DNA of 64,000 bases, from positions 666,501 through 730,500 of the forward strand of contig JAWDGP010005047.1 of the NCBI GenBank assembly GCA_033675545.1, given 5' to 3'. This stretch comes from Elysia crispata (Eukaryota > Mollusca > Gastropoda > Plakobranchidae). Position 1 is the first letter of the stretch, and every line of letters starts with the position of its first letter. A model generated the notes under the pieces. That model ran no database searches and was not told the DNA's origin. It saw only the letters and a program-made list of their open reading frames with translations. Position numbers and translations under genes: made by a program. Shown here piece by piece: positions 30,366-58,065 of the stretch.

Positions 30366-30400
30366 AGGGAGAGTGGTCAGAGACAGAGAGACAGAGAGAG
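30301..30400. repeat. (GA)n with poly-G
   Basis: GA from about 30313 to 30354, then G-rich and degenerate GA. Confidence 0.93.
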
Positions 30401-31544
30401 TGTGTGGTAAAACGAGACAACGTTTCACACTCGAAAAGCGATCACCGCACAAAGAGATATCGCAATTCTCTGCATACTTCAAAATCTTGGCTTGAATGCA
30501 AATTTTAAGCACATGCGCTTGAAGTATTGCTAAATATTCAGATTCAAATTGAGAATAAGATAGGTAAAGTGCAGGTAAATAGATTATGAAATTGTGTCCT
30601 CAGAGAAAATGGGTAAAATTCCTGCATGCGTCTACAATCATTATTGACAATGGTAAATGGTTTCGATGCTGCATATGTTCCTGCCAATCATGAACTGTTT
30701 TTGGATACCAGAATTTGATTTCATCTTGTAACCATTGAAAAATGTTCCTTTCGAATTTCCAATAATTATGTATACCATCGCATGTTCTTTTGGGTATACC
30801 GGTATCAGAGGACCGATACCATTGGTACACAAAATAAATATAGTTTGTAAAAAAAAAATGATTCTTTCATAATACAACGAAAATACGTGTCACTGGAGCT
30901 TTGCTGAAATGACAGTTCGATAGTTGACAGTTACAGGTTTTAGGTAATTAGGCCCAACAAAAGACTCACGTTTCACAAGTTTACGTTTAACTTTCATGTT
31001 AGTAAAATAAGCATGAATAAAACGATCATGAATCTGATAGACAATGAAAACTTGTTGGCGCGACTATGACCAAGAATTCAACAGAAAGCCATTGGTTCAA
31101 ATGTTACAACATCATCAGACACCCCTCGTCCTCTGTAAACAAAAATTTAATTTTGCTACCATAGCAGCTAGTTTATCATTTCCAAGGAAGGAAATTGGAG
31201 ATACAAAAATTATATTGTGCCCGCACCTTTTGTAGAAAAAAAAATGAAGTTTGTGTGGGTCAAATTACTAGAATAGTATTCCGTGTCCATATCAGCCTTA
31301 GTGAATAACAAACCACTTGAACAGTGTCAAAAGACTATACAAGGAAAAGGCAATTGATTTTGTTTCTCCACCAAACCACATGACTATGACTTTTCAAAGC
31401 TCATACCACCGCCCATTGTATCAATTATGATATCTTAAAACGTATGAAACAAACAGAGGCTTAGCTTGCAAAGTACAGTTTATAAACTGCACGCTTAGCA
31501 AAATAGTTTTGTCTCCTTCTTCAGGATATACTGTACAATAAATA

Positions 31545-31640
31545 TATCTCGAAATTGAATCCTGCGCTCTTCAATCTTAGAGATAGGTTCTTAATCGGTC
31601 GAGCTACCTAGTAAGGTCTTAGAAACTACACATAGTTAAA
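31545..31640 (-). repeat. Possible tRNA-derived SINE relic
   Basis: On the minus strand, a GTAGCTCGACCGATTAAGAA segment resembles a pol III A box. GCAGGATTCAAT follows ~40 bp later in the B-box position. Too diverged to fold as a tRNA. Confidence 0.4.
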
Positions 31641-31712
31641 TGCGCTTTTACAATTAAAAAAAAAAAGAATAGTCAACTTATATCCTTGAAAACCGAGAAT
31701 CGATCAACCAGG

Positions 31713-31915
31713 CTAAAATTGGTACGTGTAACTAGCTTCGTTAAAGCTGGATCTACGGATGGCGCCATCTTCATTTAGCTCTCGAGGTCTCTCCCAGGCA
31801 AAGCTCGAAGACTTGGAAACTCTCGGATCAACCTGGATCATGGGGGGATTCTCTAACTGGCCAACCCCTGGTTCCATTGGCGGTTGCTCCATCCTCATCA
31901 CAGTCTTCTTGAAAC
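31713..31915 (-). CDS. Putative terminal exon of an unrecognised small protein
   Basis: A minus-strand open segment from an acceptor ATTATAAG (exon start 31915, phase 1) to TAG at 31713, encoding 66 residues. It has coding-like composition: EPGVGQLENPPM, then DPRVSKSSSFAWERPREL and an aromatic end SYTYQF, with two Ser-rich possible phosphosites (SKSSSFAW, RRSSFNEA). No transmembrane segment. It joins in phase with the short exon at 37854-37893 to give an 80-residue protein. An alternative acceptor 9 bp further in (exon start 31907, phase 0) would instead fit the candidate exon at 33235-33285. I do not recognise the family. Confidence 0.5.
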
Positions 31916-32558
31916 CTTATAATATATAATGCTCAGTGGAAAGCAGTAAGGGGATGAGACCGATTCGTTCAAATCCGGACCAAACTCACTTTTTCTAGTG
32001 GACCTTCTCACGTGCCGAAACTCAAAGTGATGTTGATCCGAAAATATAAAAAGACATCGAAAAAAGCCGAAAAAAAATTACTTTCATTAGCGGCTTCAGA
32101 CAAGTACAGAACCAATTCACTGTTTCTGAATCTTCACGGTAGTTTAATGACCCCTTAAAGGGTGGACAGCATTACTGTCACAGGTGTCAGTAATTCGTAA
32201 CACCAGACGCCACTAATGATAGACAGATCAATGTAAGTTACTCAGCATGATTGACTTCTCGTGAAAATTTACATGTATATAAAGCGAGAAAACCGCATTG
32301 AACAAGGATATATATCCAGGTTTTAGGGTGGACTAGCTTTCGTGAGCACAAGATTTTGACGAAGAAATTGCTGTTTTCAGCTAAGTTATGTATAAAAATG
32401 AACACATGTTTTACTTTTCACTTTCAAGCGTTTTCAGAAAAGTGCACTCTTCTAACCCCGGCATATCAGTATGGTAGAAGTAATAAACAAAAATGTGGCC
32501 GCAGAAAATTAATCATTTAGGATACAGTTATAGATGGATGAATAGGTAGATAGAGAAC

Positions 32559-32610
<52 letters not shown>

Positions 32611-32716
32611 CAGAGAGACAGAGAGACAAGAGAGATAGAGAACTAGAGAGTTGAGAGAGAGAAAGAGAGAGAGAGAGAGAGACAGAGAGACAAGAGAGAT
32701 AGAGAACTAGAGAGTT

Positions 32717-32764
<48 letters not shown>

Positions 32765-32894
32765 CAGAGAGACAGAGAGAGAGAGAGACAAGAGAGATAG
32801 AGAACTAGAGAGTTGAGAGAGAGAGAAAGAGAGAGAGAGAGACATACAGAGAGACAGAGACAGAGAGACAAGAGAGATAGAGAACTAAAGAGTT

Positions 32895-32958
<64 letters not shown>
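32559..32958. repeat. GA-based higher-order repeat, ~100-bp period
   Basis: Interspersed in GA are four copies of a landmark module, CAAGAGAGATAGAGAACTA followed by GAGAGTTGAGAGAGAGA, near 32627, 32690, 32790 and 32868. Spacers contain GACATACAGAGAGACAGAGA in several copies. The array therefore grew by duplication of blocks, not only dinucleotide slippage. Confidence 0.92.
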
Positions 32959-32964
<6 letters not shown>

Positions 32965-33234
32965 GAAGAGGAAGAAGAAGGAGAGAAGGTGGTGGGGGCA
33001 GAAGCAGATTAAAAAAAGAAAAAGTTAGGGGAGAGATAAATGCAGAGATGGATGGATGGAGAAGGCTTGTTGACTAATAATGAGTCGAATGAAATCTGGA
33101 CACTGAGGAAAAAAAAAAAAGCTGCATCTTTTTTCATATCCCAGCAATGGAATATTCTGTTGTCTGTAAGGGAAGTAAAGGCGCCAGTAGGTTGGTCACG
33201 GTTATCTAACCTGCTGAAGTTGTGCAATACTTAC

Positions 33235-33285
33235 AGGTATTGTAGGTTCATCGGAGACGACGGTTAGTGCAGTCCGATCTCGCAT
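33235..33285 (-). CDS. Candidate alternative first exon
   Basis: Minus-strand ATG at 33285, 17 codons (MRDRTALTVVSDEPTIP), then a strong GTAAGT donor. It ends in phase 0 and could splice to an acceptor at 31908. The evidence is only the donor strength, strand and position, so it may be chance. Confidence 0.28.
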
Positions 33286-34685
33286 AGATCTCGCGGGTAT
33301 AGCAGAAATATAGAGGCCTATTACATTCACCCTACTTTTAATTTGGATTTCACCATGATCTGATAGAACTAAAAAGCGATGTGGCGCTGGGAAAGTGTGA
33401 CACAAAAGCAAATTTTGTCCTAAGAAAATAAAAGGCTAACTAGATCTATGCAAGCGCACTGTATACGTTAGGATTCTCCCGGGAGGCTATGCTCCAGAGG
33501 AAATCACGTTAAGCAAGCAGCTAGCTTATATTGTTATATCTATAGAGTCGTAGAACCAGTCAACCGCAACACTGGGGAGACAGACGGCCGCCGGAAAGTA
33601 TGCAGACGACAGCGACGTCTGCTGAAAGATCCAATTATCAATGGAAACTATATTATCCTTATATCCGTTCATGTCCAAAGCCAATCCGTTACTAAATTCT
33701 ACATAATGTTTTAAAAATCAGCAAATCACACTGATATCGTTATTTAAGTTACGCAGATCTAATTTAGATCTAAGGTTAAGCTCTATTCATAATTTTAGAA
33801 CCACTGAAGGGAACCACCGCTTGCTGTCAGACTGCGCCGAGTGTGGAACGGCTGGCTTCACGGACGAAGGAAACAAGAAACGCAGCATGAACTTGGAGAC
33901 ACTCCGAGACAGGAGCGGCTCATTTCATTAGAGCTTCTCACTAAGAGAGCTTTCGTTTTGCTGTTCTCATTCAATCGTTCGTAAGAACCTCCCCAAGTTA
34001 ATTCTTTTAAAGTAAACGATATCAATCGCCCAATCAAATTCATTGGATTATTTGGTGTTTGATCAGTATGAATGTTTTTCATCTGCATCAGAGAAGTGTT
34101 TGTAGAACTGATTCCAAGGATTTTCTACCTCGCTAGAAATTTTCACTGATCTCTAGAGAGCGTGCGCCTTGCGTCGCAAGAGATTTCAGATACAGCACTT
34201 AATGAATCACAGGTAGGTCAAATCAAAACGGAACGACAGTGTTCCAATCGTTCAATAACGACCCTAATTTTCGCTTAGGAAGGGGAGAAAAAGGTGTTTT
34301 AATTTTTAAATTTTTTTTTTTTTTTTTTTTTGGGAGGGGGGGGGGCGTAAGATAATCCGTCTATTTAAAAGGAGAATCTAATGTTCTTAAATTGAGTGAG
34401 TTCCCACAATTATTATCACAAAAAAAAAAAAACCAACCCCAAAACAAACACACAAATTTCGTGATTATGATTGGATTAAGAGCCGAGAATTCAATTACTT
34501 TTTCACGGGAGCTAATCATTTGTCATGGACTGGATAGCAAAGTATAAAAGACTTGACTGTGTGTACCTCAACTGTAATTTATAGTACATGTATTTGTCTT
34601 TATTGTTGAATTTATACAGAACATTCAATGTGTCAATGAACACCATATATAAATAAAGTTATTGAATTAAAAAAAACAACATATA

Positions 34686-34687
<2 letters not shown>

Positions 34688-34763
<76 letters not shown>
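34688..34763. repeat. (TA)n followed by poly-T
   Basis: About 45 bp of TA, then about 30 T; AATTAAAAAAAACAACATAT precedes it. Possibly a retroelement tail. Confidence 0.9.
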
Positions 34764-34765
<2 letters not shown>

Positions 34766-36189
34766 AACAGTAAATCATGCACCCTAAGCGGTCGACCTCG
34801 TGTTGTATTCAATCCCCAACCACATTCCATCCGATTTCGTTAACGATAACGCTAACCGCGGACTACTTCGACTTTATCAATTATTCCGACTCCCCCCCAC
34901 CCTTTCCACACACCCACCCAAAATCATACCCTGATGCTGTTTTTATCTCCAGTGTCTAAGCTCAACTCCTTTCGTGACTGTGTCAGTTCACCTGTTCATG
35001 CAATTCACCTTGAATTGTGAAGCATACTAAATGAGTTCGACTTGAGTGTTAATGATGAGATTTATATTCGTTTCACAGCGACTTTTCAACTAATGGCAAA
35101 CTGTTTCTTTTCTTTTCTTTTCTTTTTTGTTTTGTTTTGTTTTGTTTCAATATTATACCAAGACATCAGATATTTGACATGATTCCTTGTGTTAAATAAT
35201 TTGATTTTCATATCAACAAATCCGTAACTATTTCAAGTATTCAAAGTTACTATCCCTGTGTCTTCCCCCTAGTTGAGCGTATGCTAGATTTATGACAAGA
35301 AACACAAACATCGACTTCGACGCACATCTAATGTCCCTTATTTAAACAAGACTGGCATTTTTCATTTAGATCTAGTGGAGCGACATCAGAAGATACCCTT
35401 ACAGTTCAGCTTCAGACAAAACACTTCATAGTTGATTAACGAAAAAAAAAAAAAAAAGAAATGAATTGAAATTGTGAAAAGGCGAGAGGCAAAATATGTC
35501 AGGACTATTCTCATTAATTTCATGCCAGCTCAGACCACGTAAAATGGCGGATTTCAGGTAGACCTTGAAATCTTTGTCAAAACCCCATTCATAAGACGAC
35601 ATTTCTCTCGGTGTCAACAAATTAATTATTAACGAGCTAGGCACGTATCTTTTTTACTGTTCAAATATCGCCTGTGTGAACGGTTTGTGGAACAAAGCGT
35701 GAATTAAAGAAACTACGATAGTGGAGCATAATGAAGGGTGAAATGGTGGAGGGATGTGTGTGAAGATACTAACGGAGGAAAGAACTACGAAAGATAAACG
35801 ATAAAAATATGAAAAGATCAATTCATGCAAAAAGAGATGGACCATGACGTCAACAAAAATTACACTGGGATTGGCTAGATTTTGAACACTCCCCCACCTC
35901 CACCTGAAAATTCTTAAGAAAGAAATGGACATCAAGAGTGGGTAAAATCATCATCTCTCTTTCCCTCAAGAAGAAACCCATAGTACTGTTTCTCGAGCGT
36001 GTCGTCATTGTTTGATATAATATTATCTCGACCATTGCAAGAAAAGACCTGAAAACATTTAGCTGAATACCTCATCAAAAGCCAGACGGCCCGAGTTGTA
36101 AACAAACAAGTGCAATAGTATGACTTTGATATATTTCGTGTACAGTGTAGATTTTTAGCAGAAATAAACGAAGGGGGGGGGGGGGAGAT

Positions 36190-36225
36190 AGAGAGAAAGA
36201 GAGAGGAATAGAGAGACATAAAGAT

Positions 36226-36289
<64 letters not shown>
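36190..36289. repeat. (GA)n microsatellite
   Basis: Degenerate GA to 36230, pure GA from about 36231 to 36288, preceded by a poly-G run at 36174-36185. Confidence 0.95.
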
Positions 36290-36292
<3 letters not shown>

Positions 36293-36948
36293 ATGAGAAT
36301 AGGTGAATTTGTCCAAAGATGGATGACAGACATGGGATGAATTAGTGTAACGCTTAAAATCATTCTTCAGCTTGACTTAAAAATGTTTCAGCCACAGGAG
36401 TCAAGACGTCTTATAGTCGTTCTTTCCTCTCCTCGTGTTTAACTCGATTCGCATAGGAAACAAACAAAATCCCTAGCAAGCAGGATTCACCACTGTCATC
36501 TGTTTAATTAGGCCGCCAGGTAAATCTTAAATGCCATCTTTAATCACACGCCTGGGCCGGTGGTTACAGGGAGCTGAGCGTAACCACATAATAAGTCCCT
36601 TAACAAGAACTGTTTGATTTGCTCTGAAATGTTCTAGCTTTTTAAAGCAAGTTTCTTTATACGAGAACCTGATAGTGAAACATTGATTAGAGTGGGATTT
36701 TAACTCAGCTCTTTTAACACTACTTTTTCACTAATTCATTAAGTTTCTAAACTCTTTTCTTTTTAAAGATCATATCGGGATAAAATTACAAGCACAAGAA
36801 ACACATCAGCATCATAACGACAGCAATGGTATCCGTTTGAGACATTAGCGTGAATTGAGCCTAGTAGTGGGCCTTAACAGGAAGTAAGAGATAAGGTGGA
36901 CGGAACAGAAGGGAAAGGAAAATTAAGAAAATAAAGAGAAGAAAACAG

Positions 36949-37810
<862 letters not shown>

Positions 37811-37853
37811 CCGTTCATCACTCCACACTTCTTTAGACAATGATACAACATAC

Positions 37854-37893
37854 CTGAACCAACTTCTGCAGTAGCAGAAGACGATGAAAACAT
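37854..37893 (-). CDS. Candidate first coding exon of the small unrecognised gene
   Basis: Minus-strand ATG at 37893, 13 codons plus one base (MFSSSSATAEVGS), then a CAG-GTATGT donor. The phase-1 end matches the phase-1 acceptor of the exon at 31713-31915, completing a Gly codon. The ~5.9-kb intervening sequence would be a single intron containing the higher-order GA array. Supported only by splice consensus and phase. Confidence 0.38.
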
Positions 37894-38084
37894 GTTTTTG
37901 GCGTGGAGATAAATCTCTCTAGAAATACCAGAAAACGCAACTGAGACAGTGAAACAATTCTGTGTCTCAAAGATATTAATGATGTTAACGTAGCAGCTAA
38001 AATCATCTTCTCAAATTTGTTATGAAACAAGTGCCACCTTACATTCATTCGAAAGCAAGCATTTCATTTTTTTTTTCGTTAAGG

Positions 38085-38165
38085 AAGACGCGTTGGTCTT
38101 GTGGTCTGCACGAACATTCCGACTGATGTTCGAACCACGCTGTCTGCAGGGTCACCTTTTCAGGT
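38085..38165 (+). repeat. Possible tRNA-derived SINE head
   Basis: GCGTTGGTCTTGTGGTCTGC looks like a degenerate A box. GTTCGAACCACGCTG about 35 bp later is a good B box. No intact cloverleaf. Confidence 0.42.
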
Positions 38166-39092
38166 GTAAGATAAAGAGGTTTAGGTGGCGAGAAGAGAAA
38201 GAAAGAGTTATTTGCTTCTGTACAATGGTCTTTAAAGTCTCACCTTTAGAAGGAAGGGCTTCATTGGAGCATTCACTTGTATAGCTAGCGGAGCACTAGC
38301 CGCATAGCTCTATGAAGTCAGTAGGTTAGTATCTGAGCTCCTTTCTCATGTCCTAACGGGAGCTGGGCTATTGTTTTTGTTTGAGATTCCGTTCATTGGG
38401 CCGCACTTGCCTTGTTTACTTTAGGGGCTCAAGAGTTTCGGACAATACTAAAGTATGGCCTGGACTACAGCTGCTGTGGTACACTCTGGTACACTCACCT
38501 GTGTGGGTAAGAGTTATTACAAAGATTAGGCTTGTCAGGCGAAAAGGATATGCAATAGCCAGCTCTTGTTTTGCATGTTAGGGTATGGTGACTGATTTGT
38601 TTTACAGAACCACGACTGGCCTCAGATTTATCGCACACATTACAGAGATTCCTTGAAACATGAGGGTCCAGATTTCTGGCATAAAAAAAAAATGGCGTGT
38701 TGATAACCCGCGACTCGGGATCTTTTCAAGCTCAGCTTGGTCACCTACAGTTTTGTTTTTAAGAAGAAACGGTGAAAAAACGCAAATGATGGATGCTGCC
38801 GTCGGTTGAGAACCCACATAAGCTATAGATTGAAGCCTTGCATCAGTAGGCATACGGAAAGAACCTTTTTTCTCCATATATAGCGGAAAAGGCAAAAATA
38901 AATGGAAAGACTGCTCCACCCCTCCGCTTTTTCCCCCAACATTTTAAAGAAACATCTTATATTATAAAATCGTCTTTTTCAGTCTAAAGGTAGTTTCAAT
39001 TGAATTGAAGATCTGCCTATGCAATGAAATAAAAGACGGACAAAAAGTACGAAAGGAGGGAATCCTCTCACCAGAGCCCTTATACATCGGAC

Positions 39093-39219
<127 letters not shown>

Positions 39220-40390
39220 ATAATATCCCAACAATTTGCGTCCATACATACATTGACATTTAAAAGACATCACTGCGCAGGCGTTACGAATGAACCTTAA
39301 AATAAGACCTTCCTTCCGAGAGTCTACGACTAATCCATGTGCCAACTTTCCAGACACAGCATCCGCAAGAAGGGACAAAATAAGATAACACGGCACTGGA
39401 AAAAAGCCTGTGCTTTGTACTAGGAATTATTTACGAGGTAATCCAAAAAACTTGAAGATCTTATAGATTTCGAGACGGTAAGTGAAAAACAAAAAATTTT
39501 TTTTTTTCGTAGAGATTATGTTGATTTGATGCGTTCTCATAATTTTAGGACTACAAGAAAGCTAACCATTGTTAATCCATGAATAATAGTAAACCGTCCA
39601 TATTTACGGAATCCTATTTCGACCGTCTTCTGTTAAGTTCGATAGACAGAAAAGAAAGGGAGGAATGCACTTTAGGGGGAAAAGGATAGAGGTGATGAAC
39701 ACACTTTTATGTAAAAAAAAAAAACAAAACTGAACGGAAATTGATCAACATTTGAAAATGAGCAAGATCTCGATATTTTCTCTTTACATACACATAGTCT
39801 GCAAGTACATAAATTATGAAACGATACTAAAAAAAATTCCAAAACCAAAGATCAAAAGGTAGCAAATCCATCTTCAAGATGCTTAAATTAATTGGACAAA
39901 ACTTATATCTACAGCACAGCAAATTTAATGTTTTATTTTAACAAGGCGTTTCTCCCTTAAAAAGGGAGGAAAATGTCCTAAACTCCAAACCTATTGCACA
40001 GACTTTCATTCCGATAAAATTTTGAAAGTTCACAGGGCGGTACAATTTTGGGTGTGATAATTTCCTAGATTACAAAACAGCATGGCTTTTCTTACACTTA
40101 GTCATGTGCAAAAAGGGTTTTTCCAAGAACGATCTGTTAGATAATAAGAATATTGGACGATCTAGATCCCCTAGTCTCTCAACCTTTTGCAAAGAGCTCT
40201 TCAAGATTAGCAACTATTCATCTAAATGGCAAATGTTAGGCCTTACCTCCACCCTGTTAAAGTATACTTAAATACCTCTCCACTGAAAGCTGTTTAGATT
40301 TATAAGATCCGGTGTTAGTCCTATCGTATACACTTGTAAAAACATTTAAAACGTGATTGATTATGACTTATCTTAGCCGAATGATTTCCT

Positions 40391-40394
<4 letters not shown>

Positions 40395-40434
<40 letters not shown>
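40395..40434. repeat. (CT)n microsatellite
   Basis: About 40 bp of uninterrupted CT. Confidence 0.95.
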
Positions 40435-42245
40435 ACTGATTATCGCCTTGTTTTCTCACACTGACCTCCATACACCCTTCCTTAGAAATGAAACTCGCCT
40501 GACAAATGGCACATACATCAATTGGAAGCTTCGGTGCATGAGAAATAAAAGTTGACATCCAAGAAATAAACATGCAGACCTCAGGCTAAAGAAAATAAAC
40601 GAAGAGAAGTCTGGGGGTGCTGCATGCAATCTGAACAATTACAAACTGCCTCAGCCAAGGCAGGTCACACTACTATAAGCTGCTAATCTCATTCATGAAA
40701 CAGCCGTCCACAAAATCCAGTGATGAAAACCGCGAAAAACGAGAGAAAACTTTAGAGCGACAGCCACAGCGAAACAAAAGCTTCTGAAACATTATTTTTC
40801 CTATTTCATTCTACGTATTACATTGGAACAAAGATTGTATTTATGTTGGGCAGGCTCAAACAATGATGGTCTGTTCTGTATGTGAAACCGGTGGAGCTGA
40901 GCACAAATATAGGCCTGAACATTAGAATTACACAGCGCATCGAATTTCTTACACTGCACCACATGAATTGGAAAGGAAACCAAAAACTTCCATCTTCGGT
41001 TAAAAAAAAAAAAAGAGTAGACAGGTGTATAAAAGAAGAAACCCATGATGATATCTATCGCGCAGCAGTCGAGCCTGCCCTTCCACAAAATAACAAAAAA
41101 ATATAATTATAATAAACCACTCAATTCGTGGACCATGAAAACAGAACGACAGTCCCGATTAAAGCATGCCCTTTCTTCCTGATTATGTTTATCTATGGAG
41201 ACAAATTATTTATATTAGATAATAAAGGCGTCGATCTCCTAGAAACTAGATTAACCATAATGCTTTCATTTTAAGGGAGAAGATAAAGATAAAGACAGGA
41301 AATGAGAGGTGAGGGTAGAAGATAGATTTAGAAATATATCAAGAAAACGCAGAGAGTTTGCGCAACGTACAACTGTATTTCCATAAAAGCGTGCACTATG
41401 CAGTCCCAATATTATAGAACAGGCAAATTCAGAGACGAATATTCTTCTTAAACGATGTAATTATTATCCGATTTCTAAAGCGATTTTATTCAGCTATTGG
41501 AGGCGCACCAGAGATACCTATTTGAAAGCCAATGTCATAATTATAAGACCATTGCAGAGCTGCGTTTCACTTCATGATAGCATCTTGAAATAATGATAGC
41601 AACTCTATAACCACTTCCGCGTTTTTAGGAAAATTGAGGTAATCACGGTTCATATTTGCTCATGAGATACACCAAACAGACCACAGTACTCATTACAACA
41701 CGGACCAGAACCAACACTACTATGCACATGACATCAGCCTCTTCAGATCGAGACAGTTTCAGTTGTCGGCCCTGGTCGTGGTGGAATGCACTGACACGGC
41801 CGCATAGCAATTGTAATTACCATCAGAGACACGGAAGTTTTCTGCTTGTCAACTGACCATGAAATCTTGGCGGTCGGCGTTTGTTCAGAAAGCACTTGCT
41901 AGCGGCGACTGCTCTTTCAAGCTTGATAAAGGATTAACGAAAAAACCTTGCCAGATTTCATCATGTTGTATAGATAACTCAACACATAGGCGCGTCTCAT
42001 ACAAAAGTGATGTCTCTCCATAAATCTCTCCCTCCCAATTTTTTTCCTCTTTAATCATCTAGCAATACCAAGACAATTTCAGTTCATGCGATTCAACAGG
42101 AACTTGACAGAACTATGAGACGCGAAACTTATCAAAGAGCTTCACACTACATGCAATAGTCACCCCGAGTTAGCCAACATTGAAGACTTAATTTACGATG
42201 TGTGCGAATTGATCTTCCTTCATTTTATACAAGAGCATTCCGAGC

Positions 42246-42301
42246 ATTGCTTCCTCCTCCTCCTCCTCCTCCTCCTCTCTCTCTCTCTCTCTCTCTCTCT
42301 T
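42246..42301. repeat. (CTC)n then (CT)n
   Basis: CTC triplets (about 42250-42276) continuing into CT dinucleotides to about 42300. Confidence 0.93.
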
Positions 42302-43173
42302 TGTGCTTTCTCTTTCTCTGCCACTTTGTCTGTCTTCGCCACTTACAATTAGTTTAATCATGATGCTGTTAAAACCCCAACCAGCCTGAAAAGCGCCTTT
42401 ATGGTGGTGTAAGTTCAAATTATGATTAACGAAATCAGCCATATTCATCAATGAAAGTCTGGCAAGTTCAATAGCTATCTCTCCAGTCATACCAAGCTGA
42501 CAATAAGTAGGCGATACCCCTACGGTAATAAAGCCGTTTTTAATTAGCGAGTTAGATCCCATCACAAGCACACCAGTTACGTGGTGCTTTTTTTTTTAAA
42601 TCGTCCTAAGGTCGAAGCGAAATGATTTTGACAAACACCTTTCTCAGTATTTTGTCTTATTTTCTGGTTCTGGAGTAAAATAGCGTTTAGAGATTTTAAA
42701 TTTCTCGGTTTGATACTTCAGGTTCGGATCGCGATCCCCTCCCATACACACACCTCAACTCAGTCTGGCCGCTTATAAAAACAAATTTGGACATCCTCAG
42801 TGTGTTTGGTAGATGCACTCTTTCTGCTGTGGAAGTGAAACGCTCTGGCTTTCGAAATACTGTAGACAAGCCAGTTGAAAACTTGATTTTATCCCTAGCA
42901 TCATTCAATTTTTTTTTTCAAGCCGAATTTTTCCGCAGCTTCCCCGTCAAATATTTTACACCGCGATGGCAGAAAACAAACACGCACCACATCACTTCAA
43001 CACCTGTATTTGCATGACTGGCAGCGAATTTGGACCGACTATTTCCGTATCAAGGATTTTTTTCTTTAGACTGATACTTGATCCATGTACTTTAGCGGAC
43101 TGAACTGTCTGCAACGCTCACAGAAACGCTTTACCCTTCATATGCGTTGGTCAACAAAACAATTCCGTCCAGC

Positions 43174-43469
43174 AACGTTTTTGTTTTGACCATTTTCTCT
43201 TAAATCAGAGCAAAAATTAGTATAGCTGTATAGCTGCAACCTTTTCCCTGTTCATTGTCAGGATGTAGAGTGTAGACATGCCAAAATTGCAACTAAGTTA
43301 TCGAAACGGAAGAGAATCAGAAACGTTTTTGTTTTGACCATTTTCTCTTAAATCAGAACAAAAATTAATATAGCTGTATAGCTGCAACCTTTTCCCTGTT
43401 CATTGTCAGGATCTAGAGTGTAGACATGCCAAAATTGCAACTAAGTTATCGAAACGGAAGAGAATCAGA
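43174..43469. repeat. Recent 148-bp tandem duplication
   Basis: Copy 1 is 43174-43321 and copy 2 is 43322-43469. They differ at only three positions (GAGCAAA/GAACAAA, TTAGTATA/TTAATATA, GGATGTAG/GGATCTAG). Each starts AACGTTTTTGTTTTGACCAT. The duplicated segment belongs to a dispersed repeat with a diverged relative at about 61.2 kb. Confidence 0.95.
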
Positions 43470-43640
43470 AAAAAACTGTCCAACATTTACTTTTTACAGT
43501 ATTCGTTTCGCTATTTTACCGCGACAAGCCGACAGTAGAAATACCGGGAAACAAACCTGATATCGAATCCTGTGGGTCTGTACTCTAACGCCCAGCACCC
43601 GAGCATGTGAGAGCTCGACAGATAAACACAGTTTTTTCAA
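43470..43640 (-). repeat. Remaining body/head of a SINE-like dispersed repeat
   Basis: On the minus strand, CACAGGATTCGATATC resembles a B box, with GTTAGAGTACAGACC before it. The body then shares GGCTTGTCGCGGTAAAAT with GGCTCGTCTTCGGTAAAAT at 61.3 kb and runs into the duplicated 148-bp tail. This suggests a tRNA-headed SINE inserted in minus orientation. Confidence 0.5.
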
Positions 43641-44098
43641 ATCGCCTCCTAAAGCAGAATTTATTACTTATACTGCAGAGTCAGGTAAAACCTGCTGCTT
43701 TTTGAAAGATTTTCTCTCACTCCAGGTTAGATTTACTCCTAATATCACGTGGATCTCTGCTGGGGAAGAATACATACTGCATACATAATGTTATTGTATT
43801 TGATTTCTTTCCTTGAGATCTTTCTAGAGCTCACCCATAACAGAGTGGTGCCGTGTTTGCTTTACTCAGGAAAGTCCCAGACCTGATGAACCACAAAACA
43901 ACCACCAAGTAGTTTGCATCGAACTTCTTTTCGTATCCAAAATCCCTCTATCTAATGTCTTTTTCTGTTTAAAAAAACATAAAATCATCTCTTGAAATAT
44001 GAACGAACCTACAGTATTAGCGCGCTCGTGTGGCACTGGAAACTGCAAGAAAGTCGTTATGCTCTACAGTAATTCATATTCTATCTCTCACCCCCTAG

Positions 44099-58065
<13,967 letters not shown>

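Noticed and set aside
30600..30880. Two overlapping minus-strand frames of about 77 codons
   Set aside because: No family, no splice context, and both frames equally open.
40373..40573. Minus-strand segment with VCAICQASF as a RING-like exon
   Set aside because: Only one CxxC pair, no second zinc-binding half nearby on the strand; insufficient support.
42188..42571. 127-codon minus-strand frame with GVSPTYCQLGMTGEIAIELA
   Set aside because: Could not be tied to any family; its C-terminal part is GA repeat and no splice signals support it.
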